Source: Sporosarcina globispora (GTDB taxonomy: Bacteria; Bacillota; Bacilli; Bacillales; Cytobacillaceae). Taken from it: a stretch of DNA of 64,000 bases. The stretch is taken from NCBI RefSeq assembly GCF_001274725.1, contig NZ_LGUF01000007.1, positions 5,091,655-5,155,654 on the forward strand. Reading direction: 5' to 3'. The translations under genes and the position numbers were made by a program. Positions 41,922 to 50,972 of this stretch are shown here, piece after piece. Positions within the stretch are counted from its first letter, which is position 1. The number at the start of each line of letters is the position of its first letter. The notes under the pieces were generated by a model. That model was not told where the DNA came from, did no database searches, and saw only the letters and a program-made list of their open reading frames with translations.

Positions 41922-42860
41922 TTATTTAAAGAATGAATTTTTCTTCTTCCCTCTTAGGATATCACCCATCCAGCCTTTTTTCACAAGCATGATATAAAGG
42001 CCCGCTGTAGTGGCAGCGATGATCATGATCGAGAATAAATAACCATACTTCCACTCAAGTTCGGGCATAACTTTGAAATTCATGCCCCAGAGCGCTCCCC
42101 AGGAAGCGATTGGTGTCATTAGAGTGGTAATGACAGTAAGAGTCTTAACGATTTCATTTCCCCGGTGCATGGATACCATTTCTTCAAAATTAACCAAATC
42201 ATCAATTTCCTGCTGATACTCCCGCACTAAGGTATAGCCCCTTTCAATTCGCTTGCAGGTTCTTTTAAATTCAGTTCCTTCTGTAACACCTTCTCCAAAT
42301 GTTTCTTCTACACCCAGCCTGATTTCCTTAACAGGAATCATGATATTCTTCCACACCAGGATCTGGTGGCGGAGCTCATAAATTTCCTCCAGGCGGTTAA
42401 TATTGTTTTTGTCTTTTATTTTCCATAGCAGCTCATTTAACCGCACTTCAAACTTATCAATCTTCTGGATGTTATCACTTAGAATCTCGCCTAAAATCAC
42501 GAAAAATCCATCAATGGCATTATGGGTATAATCCATTTTTTTTAGCAGCAATGAATCATCAGACTGAATGACAGACGAATCAAAGTTGACGGTGATGAGA
42601 AAATCCCTTGTCAGAAAATAGTGGAACACACTATTTTTATGCTGCTCTTTGACTTTCTGCTGATAAATGAGCGAGCCGCTGAGAAATTCCTTATCACGTT
42701 CGGAAGTATCTATTTCCATTACATTTGTTTTGTTCTCGGTAGTGTTCCTGGCCCATTCCTGTAATGCCCCTTTATAGTCGCCAGCCTCATTAAACTCTAT
42801 TTCATCCAAGTGATCATAACGGTACCATTTCCAATTGTCTTCGCTATATTCTTTTTCCAT
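41922..42860 (-). CDS. CorA-like Mg2+/divalent cation transporter
   Basis: 312 aa (ATG 42860; AGGAGG upstream, another ATG at 42866). Long acidic/helical cytoplasmic domain, then two C-terminal membrane helices (VIVTTLMTPIASWGALWGMNF, YLFSIMIIAATTAGLYIMLV). The selectivity signature Gly-Met-Asn is present (WGMNFKVMPEL) and the tail is basic (KKGWMGDILRGKKK). B. subtilis YfjQ/YqxL belong here. Single gene. Confidence 0.93.
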   Translation of the reverse strand: MEKEYSEDNWKWYRYDHLDEIEFNEAGDYKGALQEWARNTTENKTNVMEIDTSERDKEFLSGSLIYQQKVKEQHKNSVFHYFLTRDFLITVNFDSSVIQSDDSLLLKKMDYTHNAIDGFFVILGEILSDNIQKIDKFEVRLNELLWKIKDKNNINRLEEIYELRHQILVWKNIMIPVKEIRLGVEETFGEGVTEGTEFKRTCKRIERGYTLVREYQQEIDDLVNFEEMVSMHRGNEIVKTLTVITTLMTPIASWGALWGMNFKVMPELEWKYGYLFSIMIIAATTAGLYIMLVKKGWMGDILRGKKKNSFFK

Positions 42861-43062
42861 CCCCATCTTCCTCCTGGAATCCTAATCCTTTTTAATAAAT
42901 ACATAATTCCCCTCTCACAGCCCTAGTAAAACCCTTTAGAAAGAGTAATTATTTCTAGTACTGGAAACAATGTTATTAAGACTGAATGTTTGCATTTCAA
43001 TATGCCGGGTAAATAATCACCAAGAAATACAAATCCAATTAATTTGAAGGAGGAGCATAATC

Positions 43063-43326
43063 ATGAATTCTCGTCCGTTAAATCCATATCTATTAGCCGG
43101 TGTTGGCATTACGAGTATTTTATTATTAGCAAGCAAAAACAATCGAAATAAAGTTCAATCTCTTGCAGTCAAAATGAAAGGCCTGCTTCCTGACCGCTTT
43201 TTAAATGATACAGTGCCTGAAGAAAAACTTGGCCATCCGGACCCGCATAATATTGAAGATAATAAAATGGTTGATGAAGGTGCCATGTATTCAGTAAATT
43301 ACTATAACGAAACCGTACAGCAATGA
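43063..43326 (+). CDS. Small hypothetical protein with N-terminal membrane segment
   Basis: 87 aa, GGAGGAG upstream. MNSRPLNPYLLAGVGITSILLLASKNNRN is a short anchor or signal, followed by a basic stretch KVQSLAVKMKGLLPDRFLNDT and an acidic tail. Family not recognised. Own terminator directly after the stop. Confidence 0.75.
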   Translation: MNSRPLNPYLLAGVGITSILLLASKNNRNKVQSLAVKMKGLLPDRFLNDTVPEEKLGHPDPHNIEDNKMVDEGAMYSVNYYNETVQQ

Positions 43327-43355
43327 CCTAAGGACTAGATTCCTTAGGTTTTTTA
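43327..43355 (+). terminator. Terminator of the 87-aa gene
   Basis: Perfect CCTAAGG / CCTTAGG with 8-nt loop and a TTTTTT tail. Confidence 0.85.
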
Positions 43356-43384
43356 CATAATTAAAAATTTTCGGAGGAACCAAG

Positions 43385-44059
43385 ATGGGTGTTCTTTTCG
43401 TCCTGATTTACTTGGGAATCGTTTTGGCTGTTATTGAAATTCATACCCTGATATTCACCTATACAGGACTTGATAAGCATATTGCCAGATTTCAGGTGAT
43501 CAGTATGCTTACAGGAACCGGCTTTACAACCGGTGAATCGGAACTCATTATCGACCATCCTATCCGCAGGAGATTTGGAGCCTTTTTAATTTTATTTGGC
43601 GCCTTTTCTTTGGCAGTCATAATTTCAGCAATCAGCAGCATCCTATCAGATGAATTTTTCACTGCAAAAATCTCGGTCGTGGCCGCTGCCCTGATTATGG
43701 TCATTTTTGTTTTAAGGATGCCAAAGATACGTGATTATCTTTCGGGCAAATTGGAGCATGTGCTCGAAGAACATTATGATTTTCGCGATCTTCCGATAAG
43801 AGAAGCTTTGCTCACGGATGATACCGATCATGTATTGGACTATTTCATTGATGAGACATGTGAATACAAAGATAAAGAGTTAGGGGACATTATCGAAGAA
43901 GATGAGGATATCAATGTGCTGTATATCCAGCGAGGTGACGTAAAGATCAGAAAAGACCGGCTTGTGACGGAGCTTCAAGAAGGCGATCATATTATCCTGT
44001 ACGGAGATGAACAAACGATTGAGAGCAAATTCGGGGAAAAAAATGAGGAAAAAAAATAA
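43385..44059 (+). CDS. Membrane protein with TrkA C-terminal (RCK_C) domain
   Basis: 224 aa. The N-terminal half has about three membrane helices (LFVLIYLGIVLAVIEIHTLIF; FGAFLILFGAFSLAVIISAI; ISVVAAALIMVIFVLRM) around a loop with MLTGTGFTTGES. From about residue 140 there is an RCK_C/TrkA-C domain (LPIREALLTDDTDHVLDYFID..KELGDIIEEDEDINVLYIQRGDVKIRKDRLVTELQEGDHIILYG). The TGTGFTT loop recalls the selectivity segments of Trk/Ktr K+ transporters, but only one such loop exists. Probably a ligand-gated ion-transport-related membrane protein; GGAGGAAC upstream. Confidence 0.8.
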   Translation: MGVLFVLIYLGIVLAVIEIHTLIFTYTGLDKHIARFQVISMLTGTGFTTGESELIIDHPIRRRFGAFLILFGAFSLAVIISAISSILSDEFFTAKISVVAAALIMVIFVLRMPKIRDYLSGKLEHVLEEHYDFRDLPIREALLTDDTDHVLDYFIDETCEYKDKELGDIIEEDEDINVLYIQRGDVKIRKDRLVTELQEGDHIILYGDEQTIESKFGEKNEEKK

Positions 44060-44092
44060 AGCATCTGCCCATGATGGGAGATGCTCTTTTAA
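44059..44092. terminator. Bidirectional terminator
   Basis: AGCATCTGCCCA / TGGGAGATGCT with CTTTT tail between convergent genes. Confidence 0.8.
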
Positions 44093-44101
44093 ATCTCTTT
44101 T

Positions 44102-45427
44102 TCAATTAAACTGCTTGGCTGGGGATAGATAGAGTGTCAGCCCGATTTTCCTGCATACTGTTACATAATGCATCATGGCAAGAAGGACTGCTCCTGCATT
44201 CATGCCCATAATGATCCCGTCCATCTGCAGGCTATGCATAGAACCAAGCAGGAACATGACTGTAAATGAAACAACCGTGGACCATACTGAATGATAAGCT
44301 GCATCTTTCATCAGACCCAGGCCGATTAAATAGGCCTGCATCGGGATAATAAAGAAATGAAGCAAAAAGAATGGCCAAAGCATCTGCAAATACACCGCTG
44401 CATCTGTTGAATGAAAAAACACATCGGTCAGCGGCCGGGCGAAAAAGTAAAAAAATCCAACCGAAGGAATTCCGTATAAAAAAGTGACAAAAAACACCTG
44501 CTGAAGAAGCCTCCTCAGTTCATCCAGGTTTTTATCCGCATATTCTTTAGACACAGTTGGAATCAGCATAATTAAAAATGAATGGGCAATGAAGGATGGA
44601 AAAAATCCGATTGTCATGGCCACACCTGCAAGCATCCCAAAATGCTCTGTGGCAATTTCTCCAGGCACCCCTGCTTTTAATAGCGCCCCTTTGATTAAAA
44701 ATGGCTGAACCGCATGGGTCAAGGCATGGAATACTCTTAAAGCAGTAGTCGGCACAGAAACAGATAGAAGGTTTTGCCGTACACTTTTTCCGCTGATAAA
44801 ACTCGATGGCTCTTTTTTTATGCGCTGATACTGGATAATAAACATATTCAGCAAATAAAGAAAAACAACAATCTCACTTCCTACAAACGTACAAAACGCA
44901 ATAAAGACCGCTGTATTGACATCAAATTGAAAGGCCTGATAAAGAACCACTAACAGCAGAAGCTGGACGGATTTACGCAGAAAATTGGAGGCTGCAATTT
45001 TTCCCATTTGATGCTTTCCCATGAAAAAGCCTCTGGCAATCGAGGAAAATGACACGATTGGGATAAACCCAATCACAACCCATCTCAGCAGCGGGTGGTA
45101 CTCATCAAAGACACTGACAAACGGAATAATAACTGCTGCAGCTGGCACCAGCACTGCCGTAAAGATAATGGTCAGCTTGATGACATGATGAAGCATGCTG
45201 AGATGGTACCTTTTATCCTTTTCCGCTATGAACTTGGAAATAGAAATCGGAAGCTCAAAGCTTGCCAGCAGCACAATCAAAAATATGGTCGGCAAAATCG
45301 ACATGTACATGCCGAGTCCCCTCTCCCCCAGTTCCCGGGCTAGCACCATATTTACCACAAACTCTATACATTCGCTTGCAAAAGCCGCCAGCGCAAGCAA
45401 TATGACCCCTTTGAAGAATTTACTCAT
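44102..45427 (-). CDS. MOP-superfamily flippase (polysaccharide/SpoVB-MATE type)
   Basis: 441-aa membrane protein with about 12-14 helices. Opening GVILLALAAFASECIEFVVNMVLARELGERGLGMYMSILPTIFLIVLLASFELPISISKFIAE in sequence is the SpoVB/MurJ-like N-terminus; later GFIPIVSFSSIARGFFMGKHQMGKIAASNFLRKSVQ and FFPSFIAHSFLIMLIPTVSKEYA. Likely exports a lipid-linked glycan or similar across the membrane. Whether it acts in sporulation (SpoVB, YkvU-like) cannot be told from sequence. Confidence 0.88.
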   Translation of the reverse strand: MSKFFKGVILLALAAFASECIEFVVNMVLARELGERGLGMYMSILPTIFLIVLLASFELPISISKFIAEKDKRYHLSMLHHVIKLTIIFTAVLVPAAAVIIPFVSVFDEYHPLLRWVVIGFIPIVSFSSIARGFFMGKHQMGKIAASNFLRKSVQLLLLVVLYQAFQFDVNTAVFIAFCTFVGSEIVVFLYLLNMFIIQYQRIKKEPSSFISGKSVRQNLLSVSVPTTALRVFHALTHAVQPFLIKGALLKAGVPGEIATEHFGMLAGVAMTIGFFPSFIAHSFLIMLIPTVSKEYADKNLDELRRLLQQVFFVTFLYGIPSVGFFYFFARPLTDVFFHSTDAAVYLQMLWPFFLLHFFIIPMQAYLIGLGLMKDAAYHSVWSTVVSFTVMFLLGSMHSLQMDGIIMGMNAGAVLLAMMHYVTVCRKIGLTLYLSPAKQFN

Positions 45428-45558
45428 TGCGCCTCTCCTTATATATTGCAGATTCTATATAAGATATGAGACATGCCCCAATAATATATTGCACATTTTG
45501 AACTTTTAAGAAAATTAATAATGAAAAGGAGGCTGGCTATCTGCCGGCCTCCTTTCAA

Positions 45559-46932
45559 TTAAAATACAAAAACATGTGCAATCAGTACAATAACCGGTAA
45601 AGTAATAATCGTTCTTTCTATGAAAATAACGAATAAATCCAAAAAGCTCAGCGGAATGTTCGAACGCAGGATCAGTATCCCGATTTCTGACATGTATACT
45701 AATTGTGTTAATGAGAGACCGGCCACTACGAATCTTGTCAGCTCGCTTTCAATCCCGCTTCCTATCACGGCCGGAAGGAACATATCAGCAAAGCCAACAA
45801 GCATGGTTTGTGCCGCTGCACCTGCCTCCGGCAATTGCATAAATTCCAGAACCGGGATGAGAGGGTAAGAAATAAACTCAAAAACAGGTGTATATTCCGC
45901 AATGATCAGGGCTGCTGCTCCCAAGCTCATCACTAGCGGAATCAGGCCCATCCAAATATCCAAAACCGTTTCAATGCCATTGGTTAAAAGCTTTTTTGGA
46001 CCTGGGGCATTTCTGGCTTTATCAATTGCCTGCTCCCATCCCCATTTCAATTTCGAAACTCCTTCTGGAATGGTTTCATCAATTTGCTGTCCCACTGGCT
46101 CATAATAAGTATCCGGTTTGCGGGATAATGGCGGAATCCTTGGCATAATCAATGCTGCCACGACACAAGCAGCCGAAACTGTTAAGTAAAATGGGACAAA
46201 TAAATGACCAAGGCCTACCACATTCGCTACTACCAGACTAAAAGCAACAGATGCAATTGAAAAGGTTGTAGCAATGACAGCTGCTTCTCTTTTAGTGTAA
46301 TATCCTTCATCATATTGCTTCGTTGTAACCAATACACCTACTGTTCCTGCTCCCATCCAGGATGCAAGGCAATCGATGGAGGACCGCCCAGGAAGTGTGA
46401 ACAAAGGCCTCATAAATTTTTGGACTAGTGCCCCAATGAACTCCATTAAACCAAATTCCACTAACAGCGGCAGAAGGATGCCTGCAAACAGGAACCACGT
46501 AAGCAATACGGGCGCCAGGTCATAGAGAACAACTCCGCCTGTATTCCGTGACCAGATAAATTCAGGCCCGATTTCAAATAAAGTCATGATCCCAACGGCG
46601 AATCCAAGGATTCTCATTGTTAATCCAAACTTGCCTGTATCAAATAATCCTTTTAGAAACTTATTATCCAGTATAAATGCAGGCTTTGCTGCTTTTGCCA
46701 GGATTGAAAGAAAAACCGATATTCCTAAAATAAAGATGATAATGGCAGGCATCTGTTCACTGAACACATTGCCTAAAAGAGAGGCTAAAATACCAACACC
46801 GATCGTTACATCTCCTTGAAATTTAACTGGAACCAGAAATAGGAGCGACCCAATTAAAGACGGAATGATAAATTTCCAATACTCTCCTGTGACAGCTTGC
46901 GGCTTAACTCTTGTCTCAGCTTTCATTCTCAT
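45559..46932 (-). CDS. YjiH family membrane carrier (nucleoside-recognition/gate domain)
   Basis: 457 aa, about 10-12 hydrophobic segments. YWKFIIPSLIGSLLFLVPV, GIGPEF-like IGPEFIWSRNTGGVVLYDLAPVLLTWF, PLFTLPGRSSIDCLASWMGAGTVGVLVTTKQYDEGYYTKREAAVIATTF, and MLVGFADMFLPAVIGSGIESELTRFVVAGLSLTQLVYMSEIG fit the YjiH gate-domain family. Only 6 nt separate it from the upstream aminotransferase, so it is the second gene of the sigma-54 operon. It may transport the amino compound used by that enzyme (inference). Confidence 0.88.
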   Translation of the reverse strand: MRMKAETRVKPQAVTGEYWKFIIPSLIGSLLFLVPVKFQGDVTIGVGILASLLGNVFSEQMPAIIIFILGISVFLSILAKAAKPAFILDNKFLKGLFDTGKFGLTMRILGFAVGIMTLFEIGPEFIWSRNTGGVVLYDLAPVLLTWFLFAGILLPLLVEFGLMEFIGALVQKFMRPLFTLPGRSSIDCLASWMGAGTVGVLVTTKQYDEGYYTKREAAVIATTFSIASVAFSLVVANVVGLGHLFVPFYLTVSAACVVAALIMPRIPPLSRKPDTYYEPVGQQIDETIPEGVSKLKWGWEQAIDKARNAPGPKKLLTNGIETVLDIWMGLIPLVMSLGAAALIIAEYTPVFEFISYPLIPVLEFMQLPEAGAAAQTMLVGFADMFLPAVIGSGIESELTRFVVAGLSLTQLVYMSEIGILILRSNIPLSFLDLFVIFIERTIITLPVIVLIAHVFVF

Positions 46933-46938
46933 ACCTCC

Positions 46939-48258
46939 TTATATTTTGGAAACAACAGCTTCCTGTTCTGTCAGTGCTTCATCCAATACTTTTAGTCCCT
47001 GGTCGATTTGCTCTTTTGTCACGATAAGCGGCGGAATCATCCGAATCACTTCCCCTGAGTTTCCGCAGAGATAAAAGAGGACACCTTTATCAAGTGAAGA
47101 GTTCAGGATATCCATTACCGCGTTCCCATCCGGTTTTCCGGTTTGCGGATCAATTATTCCAATGCCGATCATCAAACCTAAACCTCTGACACTTCCAATT
47201 GCAGGATGCTTGGCTTTCAAATCTTGTAATTTCTTTAATGCATACTCTCCCATTTGCTTTGCATTTTCCAAAAGGTTCTCAGTTTTTAAGACTTCAAGAG
47301 AAGCCAGGGCTGCAGAGCAGGCAATCGGATTTCCGCCAAATGTTGTTCCATGGGCACCGAGCGGCCATTTTTCCATTAGTTCCTTCGAGGCAACTGTCGC
47401 ACTTAATGGCAGTCCTGCCGCAATTCCCTTTGCAATCGCCATAATATCCGGCACAACATCAAAAGCCTGAGCGGCAAACCATTCCCCTGTCCGCCCAAAG
47501 CCGGTTTGCACTTCATCAAAAATAAGCAGGATTCCATGCCGATCACAGATTTCCCTGATCTTCTTCATCCATTTTATCGGAGGAATGATATAGCCTCCTT
47601 CCCCGAGAACAGGTTCAATGATCATGCAGGCAACTTCTTCAGGATCCACCTGATGCTTGAACAGTGTTTCAGCATCCTTTTCCAGTTTCCTTGGGAAGTA
47701 CTCCTCAGGATTTTCACCAAAAGGGCAATCCTGCTCATTGGCGTACGGAAGCTGATAGGTCAGCCAGGACGGCTGCTGAAACTTGCGGTATTTGCTCTTG
47801 GATGTTGATACACTTAATGCCCCCATCGACCTTCCATGGAAGCAGCCTGTGAAGGAGACAACATATGGTCTTCGTGTAACATACTTTGCCAGTTTAATAG
47901 CGCCTTCTATTGCCTCAGTCCCGCTGTTCGCAAAGAAAAAGCAATCCAGGTTTCCCGGCGTAATTTTCCCGAGTTCTTCTGCCAAACGCAAAATCGATTC
48001 ATAGATGATAACGCCTGAGGGTCCATGCACCAAATGGTCAGCGCTGTCTTTAATGGCCTGTACAACCTTTGGATGGCGATGACCTACGTTTTCCACTGCG
48101 ATGCCTGATGTAAAATCCAAATATTCTTTCCCATTGACCCCATAATAATAACAGCCTTCCGCCTTGATCACCGGCAAATTCGGATGATCCTTTGCCATGC
48201 TTGGCGCTAATAGGTTTGAAATGTTTCCGACAAGATGACTCCAATTTTCTCCGTTCAT
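46939..48258 (-). CDS. Class III PLP-dependent aminotransferase (GabT/acetylornithine type)
   Basis: 439 aa. Family blocks: [43 protein letters not shown] (PLP phosphate site), [51 protein letters not shown] with the PLP-ring Asp, [14 protein letters not shown] with the Schiff-base Lys, and [19 protein letters not shown]. Most likely a 4-aminobutyrate/5-aminovalerate-type omega-aminotransferase. It stands first in an operon with a YjiH carrier, behind a sigma-54 promoter and next to its probable activator. Confidence 0.93.
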   Translation of the reverse strand: MNGENWSHLVGNISNLLAPSMAKDHPNLPVIKAEGCYYYGVNGKEYLDFTSGIAVENVGHRHPKVVQAIKDSADHLVHGPSGVIIYESILRLAEELGKITPGNLDCFFFANSGTEAIEGAIKLAKYVTRRPYVVSFTGCFHGRSMGALSVSTSKSKYRKFQQPSWLTYQLPYANEQDCPFGENPEEYFPRKLEKDAETLFKHQVDPEEVACMIIEPVLGEGGYIIPPIKWMKKIREICDRHGILLIFDEVQTGFGRTGEWFAAQAFDVVPDIMAIAKGIAAGLPLSATVASKELMEKWPLGAHGTTFGGNPIACSAALASLEVLKTENLLENAKQMGEYALKKLQDLKAKHPAIGSVRGLGLMIGIGIIDPQTGKPDGNAVMDILNSSLDKGVLFYLCGNSGEVIRMIPPLIVTKEQIDQGLKVLDEALTEQEAVVSKI

Positions 48259-48317
48259 ACTTTACCCTCCTGAATCTTGCATAGATGTAAATCTAATGTT
48301 TTATCTGCTATTCTTTA

Positions 48318-48334
48318 ATGCAATATTCATGCCA
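48318..48334 (-). promoter_or_regulatory. Sigma-54 (-24/-12) promoter of aminotransferase-yjiH operon
   Basis: Leftward sequence TTGGCATGAATATTGCATT: TGGCAT, 5 nt, TTGCAT, with the invariant GG and GC exactly 10 bp apart as in consensus TGGCACN5TTGCW. It lies about 60-75 nt before the aminotransferase start and just after the sigma-54 activator gene. Confidence 0.9.
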
Positions 48335-48343
48335 AAGTATGTA

Positions 48344-49720
48344 TTAACAATCATATTTTTTTAATTTTCTTACTACTGAAGGCTGGCTGATTCCCAAGGC
48401 ACCCGCGATTTCAGTAGTGGTTCGATAACGCTTCCTTGCATTCATTAATACCTTTTTCTCTACATCTTCCAAAATAGCCGGGAGGGATTGTCCTTCATAA
48501 TTTATAAGCTCATCTTTTCTTCCTTGCATATGGTATTCATAAGGCAAGTCTTGTTTTGTTATCATCAAATCGGTGCTTGTAACGATAAGCCGCTCCATCA
48601 GGTTTTCAAGCTCTCTTACATTTCCCTTCCATTCCAGCTGCAGCAAGTGATCCACTAGAGATTTCTCAAGCTGCCTTTCCCGATTATGCCGCTTGGAGAT
48701 AGTTTCAAGAAAATAATGAATGAGCGGAAATAAATCCTCTTTCCTTTCCCTTAATGGCGGAATCTTTAATGGCACCACGTTCAGCCTAAAGAACAAGTCC
48801 TGCCTGAAATCCTTTGTTTCAACTGCTTTTTCAAGATCCTTATTCGTCGCTGCCAGTAGTCGAAAGTCAGCCTGAACTGGCTTTGTTCCCCCCACTCTAT
48901 AAAACTGCTTGTCTTGTATGAAATTCAGCAACTTTGCCTGCAAATGGGCTGAGAGTTCACCAATTTCATCAAGAAATAGCGTGCCACCTTTTGCCATTTC
49001 AGCAAATCCCATTTTGCCTTTATTCTTTGCCCCTGTAAAAGCACCGCCTTCATATCCGAAAAACTCAGCTTCAAAGATGGATTCCGGAATGGCACTGCAG
49101 TTCACTTCAATGAACGGTCCTTCTTTTCGCGTACTGTTTTGATGAATCCATTTGGCGAGAGCCGATTTTCCGACACCTGATTCTCCCAGGAGCAGGACTG
49201 TGACATCTACATCCCGGATTCTTCGGATGGTTTCGGCAATATTTCTCATCGCCAGGCTGTCAGCAATCATGCCATCCATTTTGATGCTTTTATTGCGCAG
49301 AAGGTCGAGCTCGCTCTTAACCCTGGCCATTTCTTCCTCTACACTATTCAAGTATTCTTTAATAACAAGAAGCTCTGAAACATCATAGGAATAGCTGACA
49401 ATATGATCGATTTTCCCAGTTTCATTGAATACTGGTATACCTGTAACCAGAATCTTTTTGCCTGAACCGGCTTTTTGCACCAAAATGACTTTTTTCCTTT
49501 TCTTTAATACTTCAGGAGTAATCGCCGGCTTAAACACCCCTTTTCTTTCCAATTCATAAACTGATTCACCAAGAAGAGTTTCCGGTTCGACGCCGTAATG
49601 ATTGCCGCTCCCTTTACTGACCTTTATAATTATGCCGTCCGAATTGGTTACCATAATATCTTCTTCCATTGAAGAAATGACTTCTTTGTCATTATTCCAG
49701 TCCATGAAAAAGCTGTTCAT
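48344..49720 (-). CDS. Sigma-54-dependent transcriptional activator (PAS + AAA+ + HTH)
   Basis: 458 aa. Residues ~15-115 form a PAS sensor (MVTNSDGIIIKVSKGSGNHYGVEPETLLG, IVSYSYDVSEL). Central AAA+ domain has Walker A GESGVGKSALAKWI, the sigma-54-contact loop GAFTGAKNKGKMG, Walker B GGTLFLDEIGELS and the Arg-finger region RQDLFFRLNVVPLKIPPLRERKEDL. C-terminal Fis-type HTH: TTTEIAGALGISQPSVVRKLKKY. RocR/BkdR-like layout. Start ATG 49720 with CGGAGGGCC. It should sense an amine/amino-acid-derived signal and fire the adjacent -24/-12 promoter. Confidence 0.95.
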   Translation of the reverse strand: MNSFFMDWNNDKEVISSMEEDIMVTNSDGIIIKVSKGSGNHYGVEPETLLGESVYELERKGVFKPAITPEVLKKRKKVILVQKAGSGKKILVTGIPVFNETGKIDHIVSYSYDVSELLVIKEYLNSVEEEMARVKSELDLLRNKSIKMDGMIADSLAMRNIAETIRRIRDVDVTVLLLGESGVGKSALAKWIHQNSTRKEGPFIEVNCSAIPESIFEAEFFGYEGGAFTGAKNKGKMGFAEMAKGGTLFLDEIGELSAHLQAKLLNFIQDKQFYRVGGTKPVQADFRLLAATNKDLEKAVETKDFRQDLFFRLNVVPLKIPPLRERKEDLFPLIHYFLETISKRHNRERQLEKSLVDHLLQLEWKGNVRELENLMERLIVTSTDLMITKQDLPYEYHMQGRKDELINYEGQSLPAILEDVEKKVLMNARKRYRTTTEIAGALGISQPSVVRKLKKYDC

Positions 49721-49739
49721 TTAGGCCCTCCGTGAAAAT

Positions 49740-49755
49740 TATTCAATATTGAATA
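49740..49755. promoter_or_regulatory. 16-bp perfect palindrome upstream of the sigma-54 activator
   Basis: TATTCAATATTGAATA lies 20 nt before the activator start. It could be an operator (autoregulation). No clear promoter could be read beside it. Confidence 0.45.
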
Positions 49756-49911
49756 GCGTTCATTCTTTTGAAAGAACTTATTATTAAAAGAAATCCCGCA
49801 AAATTATTCAGATTCAAATAATTATTCATTTTTGTATAAAACTATACAGGAAGTCGGTGAAAACTGAAAGGCTTATTTGAAATATTTTTATATTAATTCG
49901 ATAGAATGCAT

Positions 49912-49940
49912 AAAAAAAGGCTAACCAATTTGTTAGCCTT
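49912..49940 (-). terminator. Terminator of the coiled-coil remnant
   Basis: AAGGCTAAC / GTTAGCCTT with a leftward run of seven T. Confidence 0.85.
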
Positions 49941-49949
49941 CACTTGTTT

Positions 49950-50117
49950 TTATAAGATATCATCCAATTCCCCGTATAGCTCTTCCCTCTTCTTCTCAAG
50001 TTCTTCTTTTTCTTGGTAAGCTACCTGCAGCTTCTCCAGATCCATTTCCGTTTCCAGAACCGTTTCCAAATTTATGAGAGTTGCCTCAAGCTGTTCAATG
50101 GCGTATTCCAATTCCAC
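49950..50117 (-). pseudogene. Remnant resembling the coiled-coil C-terminus of an ABC-F ATPase
   Basis: An open stretch of 55 codons from GTG 50117 reads as a continuous heptad-like helix (VELEYAIEQLEATLINLE, then VAYQEKEELEKKREELYGELDDIL) with its own terminator. Just upstream in frame is LDP after a TAA, so the longer protein it resembles (the tail of ABC-F proteins such as YdiF/YfmR) is missing. Best read as a decayed 3' end; a genuine small coiled-coil gene is possible. The rest of 49756-50258 shows nothing. Confidence 0.45.
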
Positions 50118-50258
50118 TGGGTCCAGCCCTTATATCCGTGTTCCCAATAAAGCAATCACAGACATTTCATCACCGCCAAATTTTTTTGTTTGGTTCTATT
50201 GTTACCCTCATGAGCCGATTCTGAATCATTTTTTCACTATGGATCAATCAGGCAAAAA

Positions 50259-50288
50259 TAAAAAGAGCTAACAACCCATTAGCTCTTC
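50259..50288 (-). terminator. Terminator of the lia operon
   Basis: AAGAGCTAA / TTAGCTCTT stem with TTTTTATTTTTGCC leftward, just after liaR. Confidence 0.85.
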
Positions 50289-50294
50289 AAAATA

Positions 50295-50927
50295 TTATTT
50301 AACCAGCGAGTGCTTAAAAGCATAAATAACAGCCTGGGTCCTATCCTGTACCTGCAGCTTGCTTAATATATTGCTTACATGTGTTTTGACTGTTTTTAAG
50401 GCAATGAAAAGTTCGTCGGCGATTTCCTGGTTCGTTTTGCCTTCCGTCATTAAAAGAAGGGTTTCCATCTCGCGGCTTGTCAACTCTTCATGGGGCAGCT
50501 GCTGGTTTTTCTGCCTCATTTTCACCATCATTTTGCCGGTCACTTCCGGTTCCAGCACCGATTGTCCATGATGAGTCGAGCGGACGGCCTCAGCAATTTC
50601 ACTGGCTTTAGAGGTTTTCAGCATATAGCTTGTCGCTCCTGCCTCCAATGCCGGATACACTTTTTCATCATCAAGGAAGCTTGTCACAATAATGATCTTG
50701 GCTTCCGGCCATTGCTCAATGATTCTTCTGGTTGCTTCTATGCCGTCCATTTCTTTCATAACAAGATCCATCAAAATGATATCCGGCCGCAATTCAAGTG
50801 CCAAATCAATGGCTGTTTTCCCGTTATCTGCTTCTCCTATAACCTCAATATCGGCCTGTGCTGTCAAATAGGAAGAAACTCCAATCCGAACCATTTCATG
50901 GTCATCCACAAATAAAACTTTAATCAT
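50295..50927 (-). CDS. liaR: Response regulator LiaR (NarL/FixJ type)
   Basis: 210 aa from ATG 50927 ([25 protein letters not shown] upstream). Receiver domain with Asp-Asp pocket, phosphorylated Asp in [14 protein letters not shown] and conserved T/K (VTSF, MLKTSK). C-terminal Lux[48 protein letters not shown]. Output of the cell-envelope stress system LiaFSR, activating liaIH after cell-wall-active antibiotics. Last gene of the operon. Confidence 0.95.
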   Translation of the reverse strand: MIKVLFVDDHEMVRIGVSSYLTAQADIEVIGEADNGKTAIDLALELRPDIILMDLVMKEMDGIEATRRIIEQWPEAKIIIVTSFLDDEKVYPALEAGATSYMLKTSKASEIAEAVRSTHHGQSVLEPEVTGKMMVKMRQKNQQLPHEELTSREMETLLLMTEGKTNQEIADELFIALKTVKTHVSNILSKLQVQDRTQAVIYAFKHSLVK

Positions 50928-50972
50928 TGGCCTCACCCTTAGAATTTAGTCTTGCCTCATAGCAGACACTAT

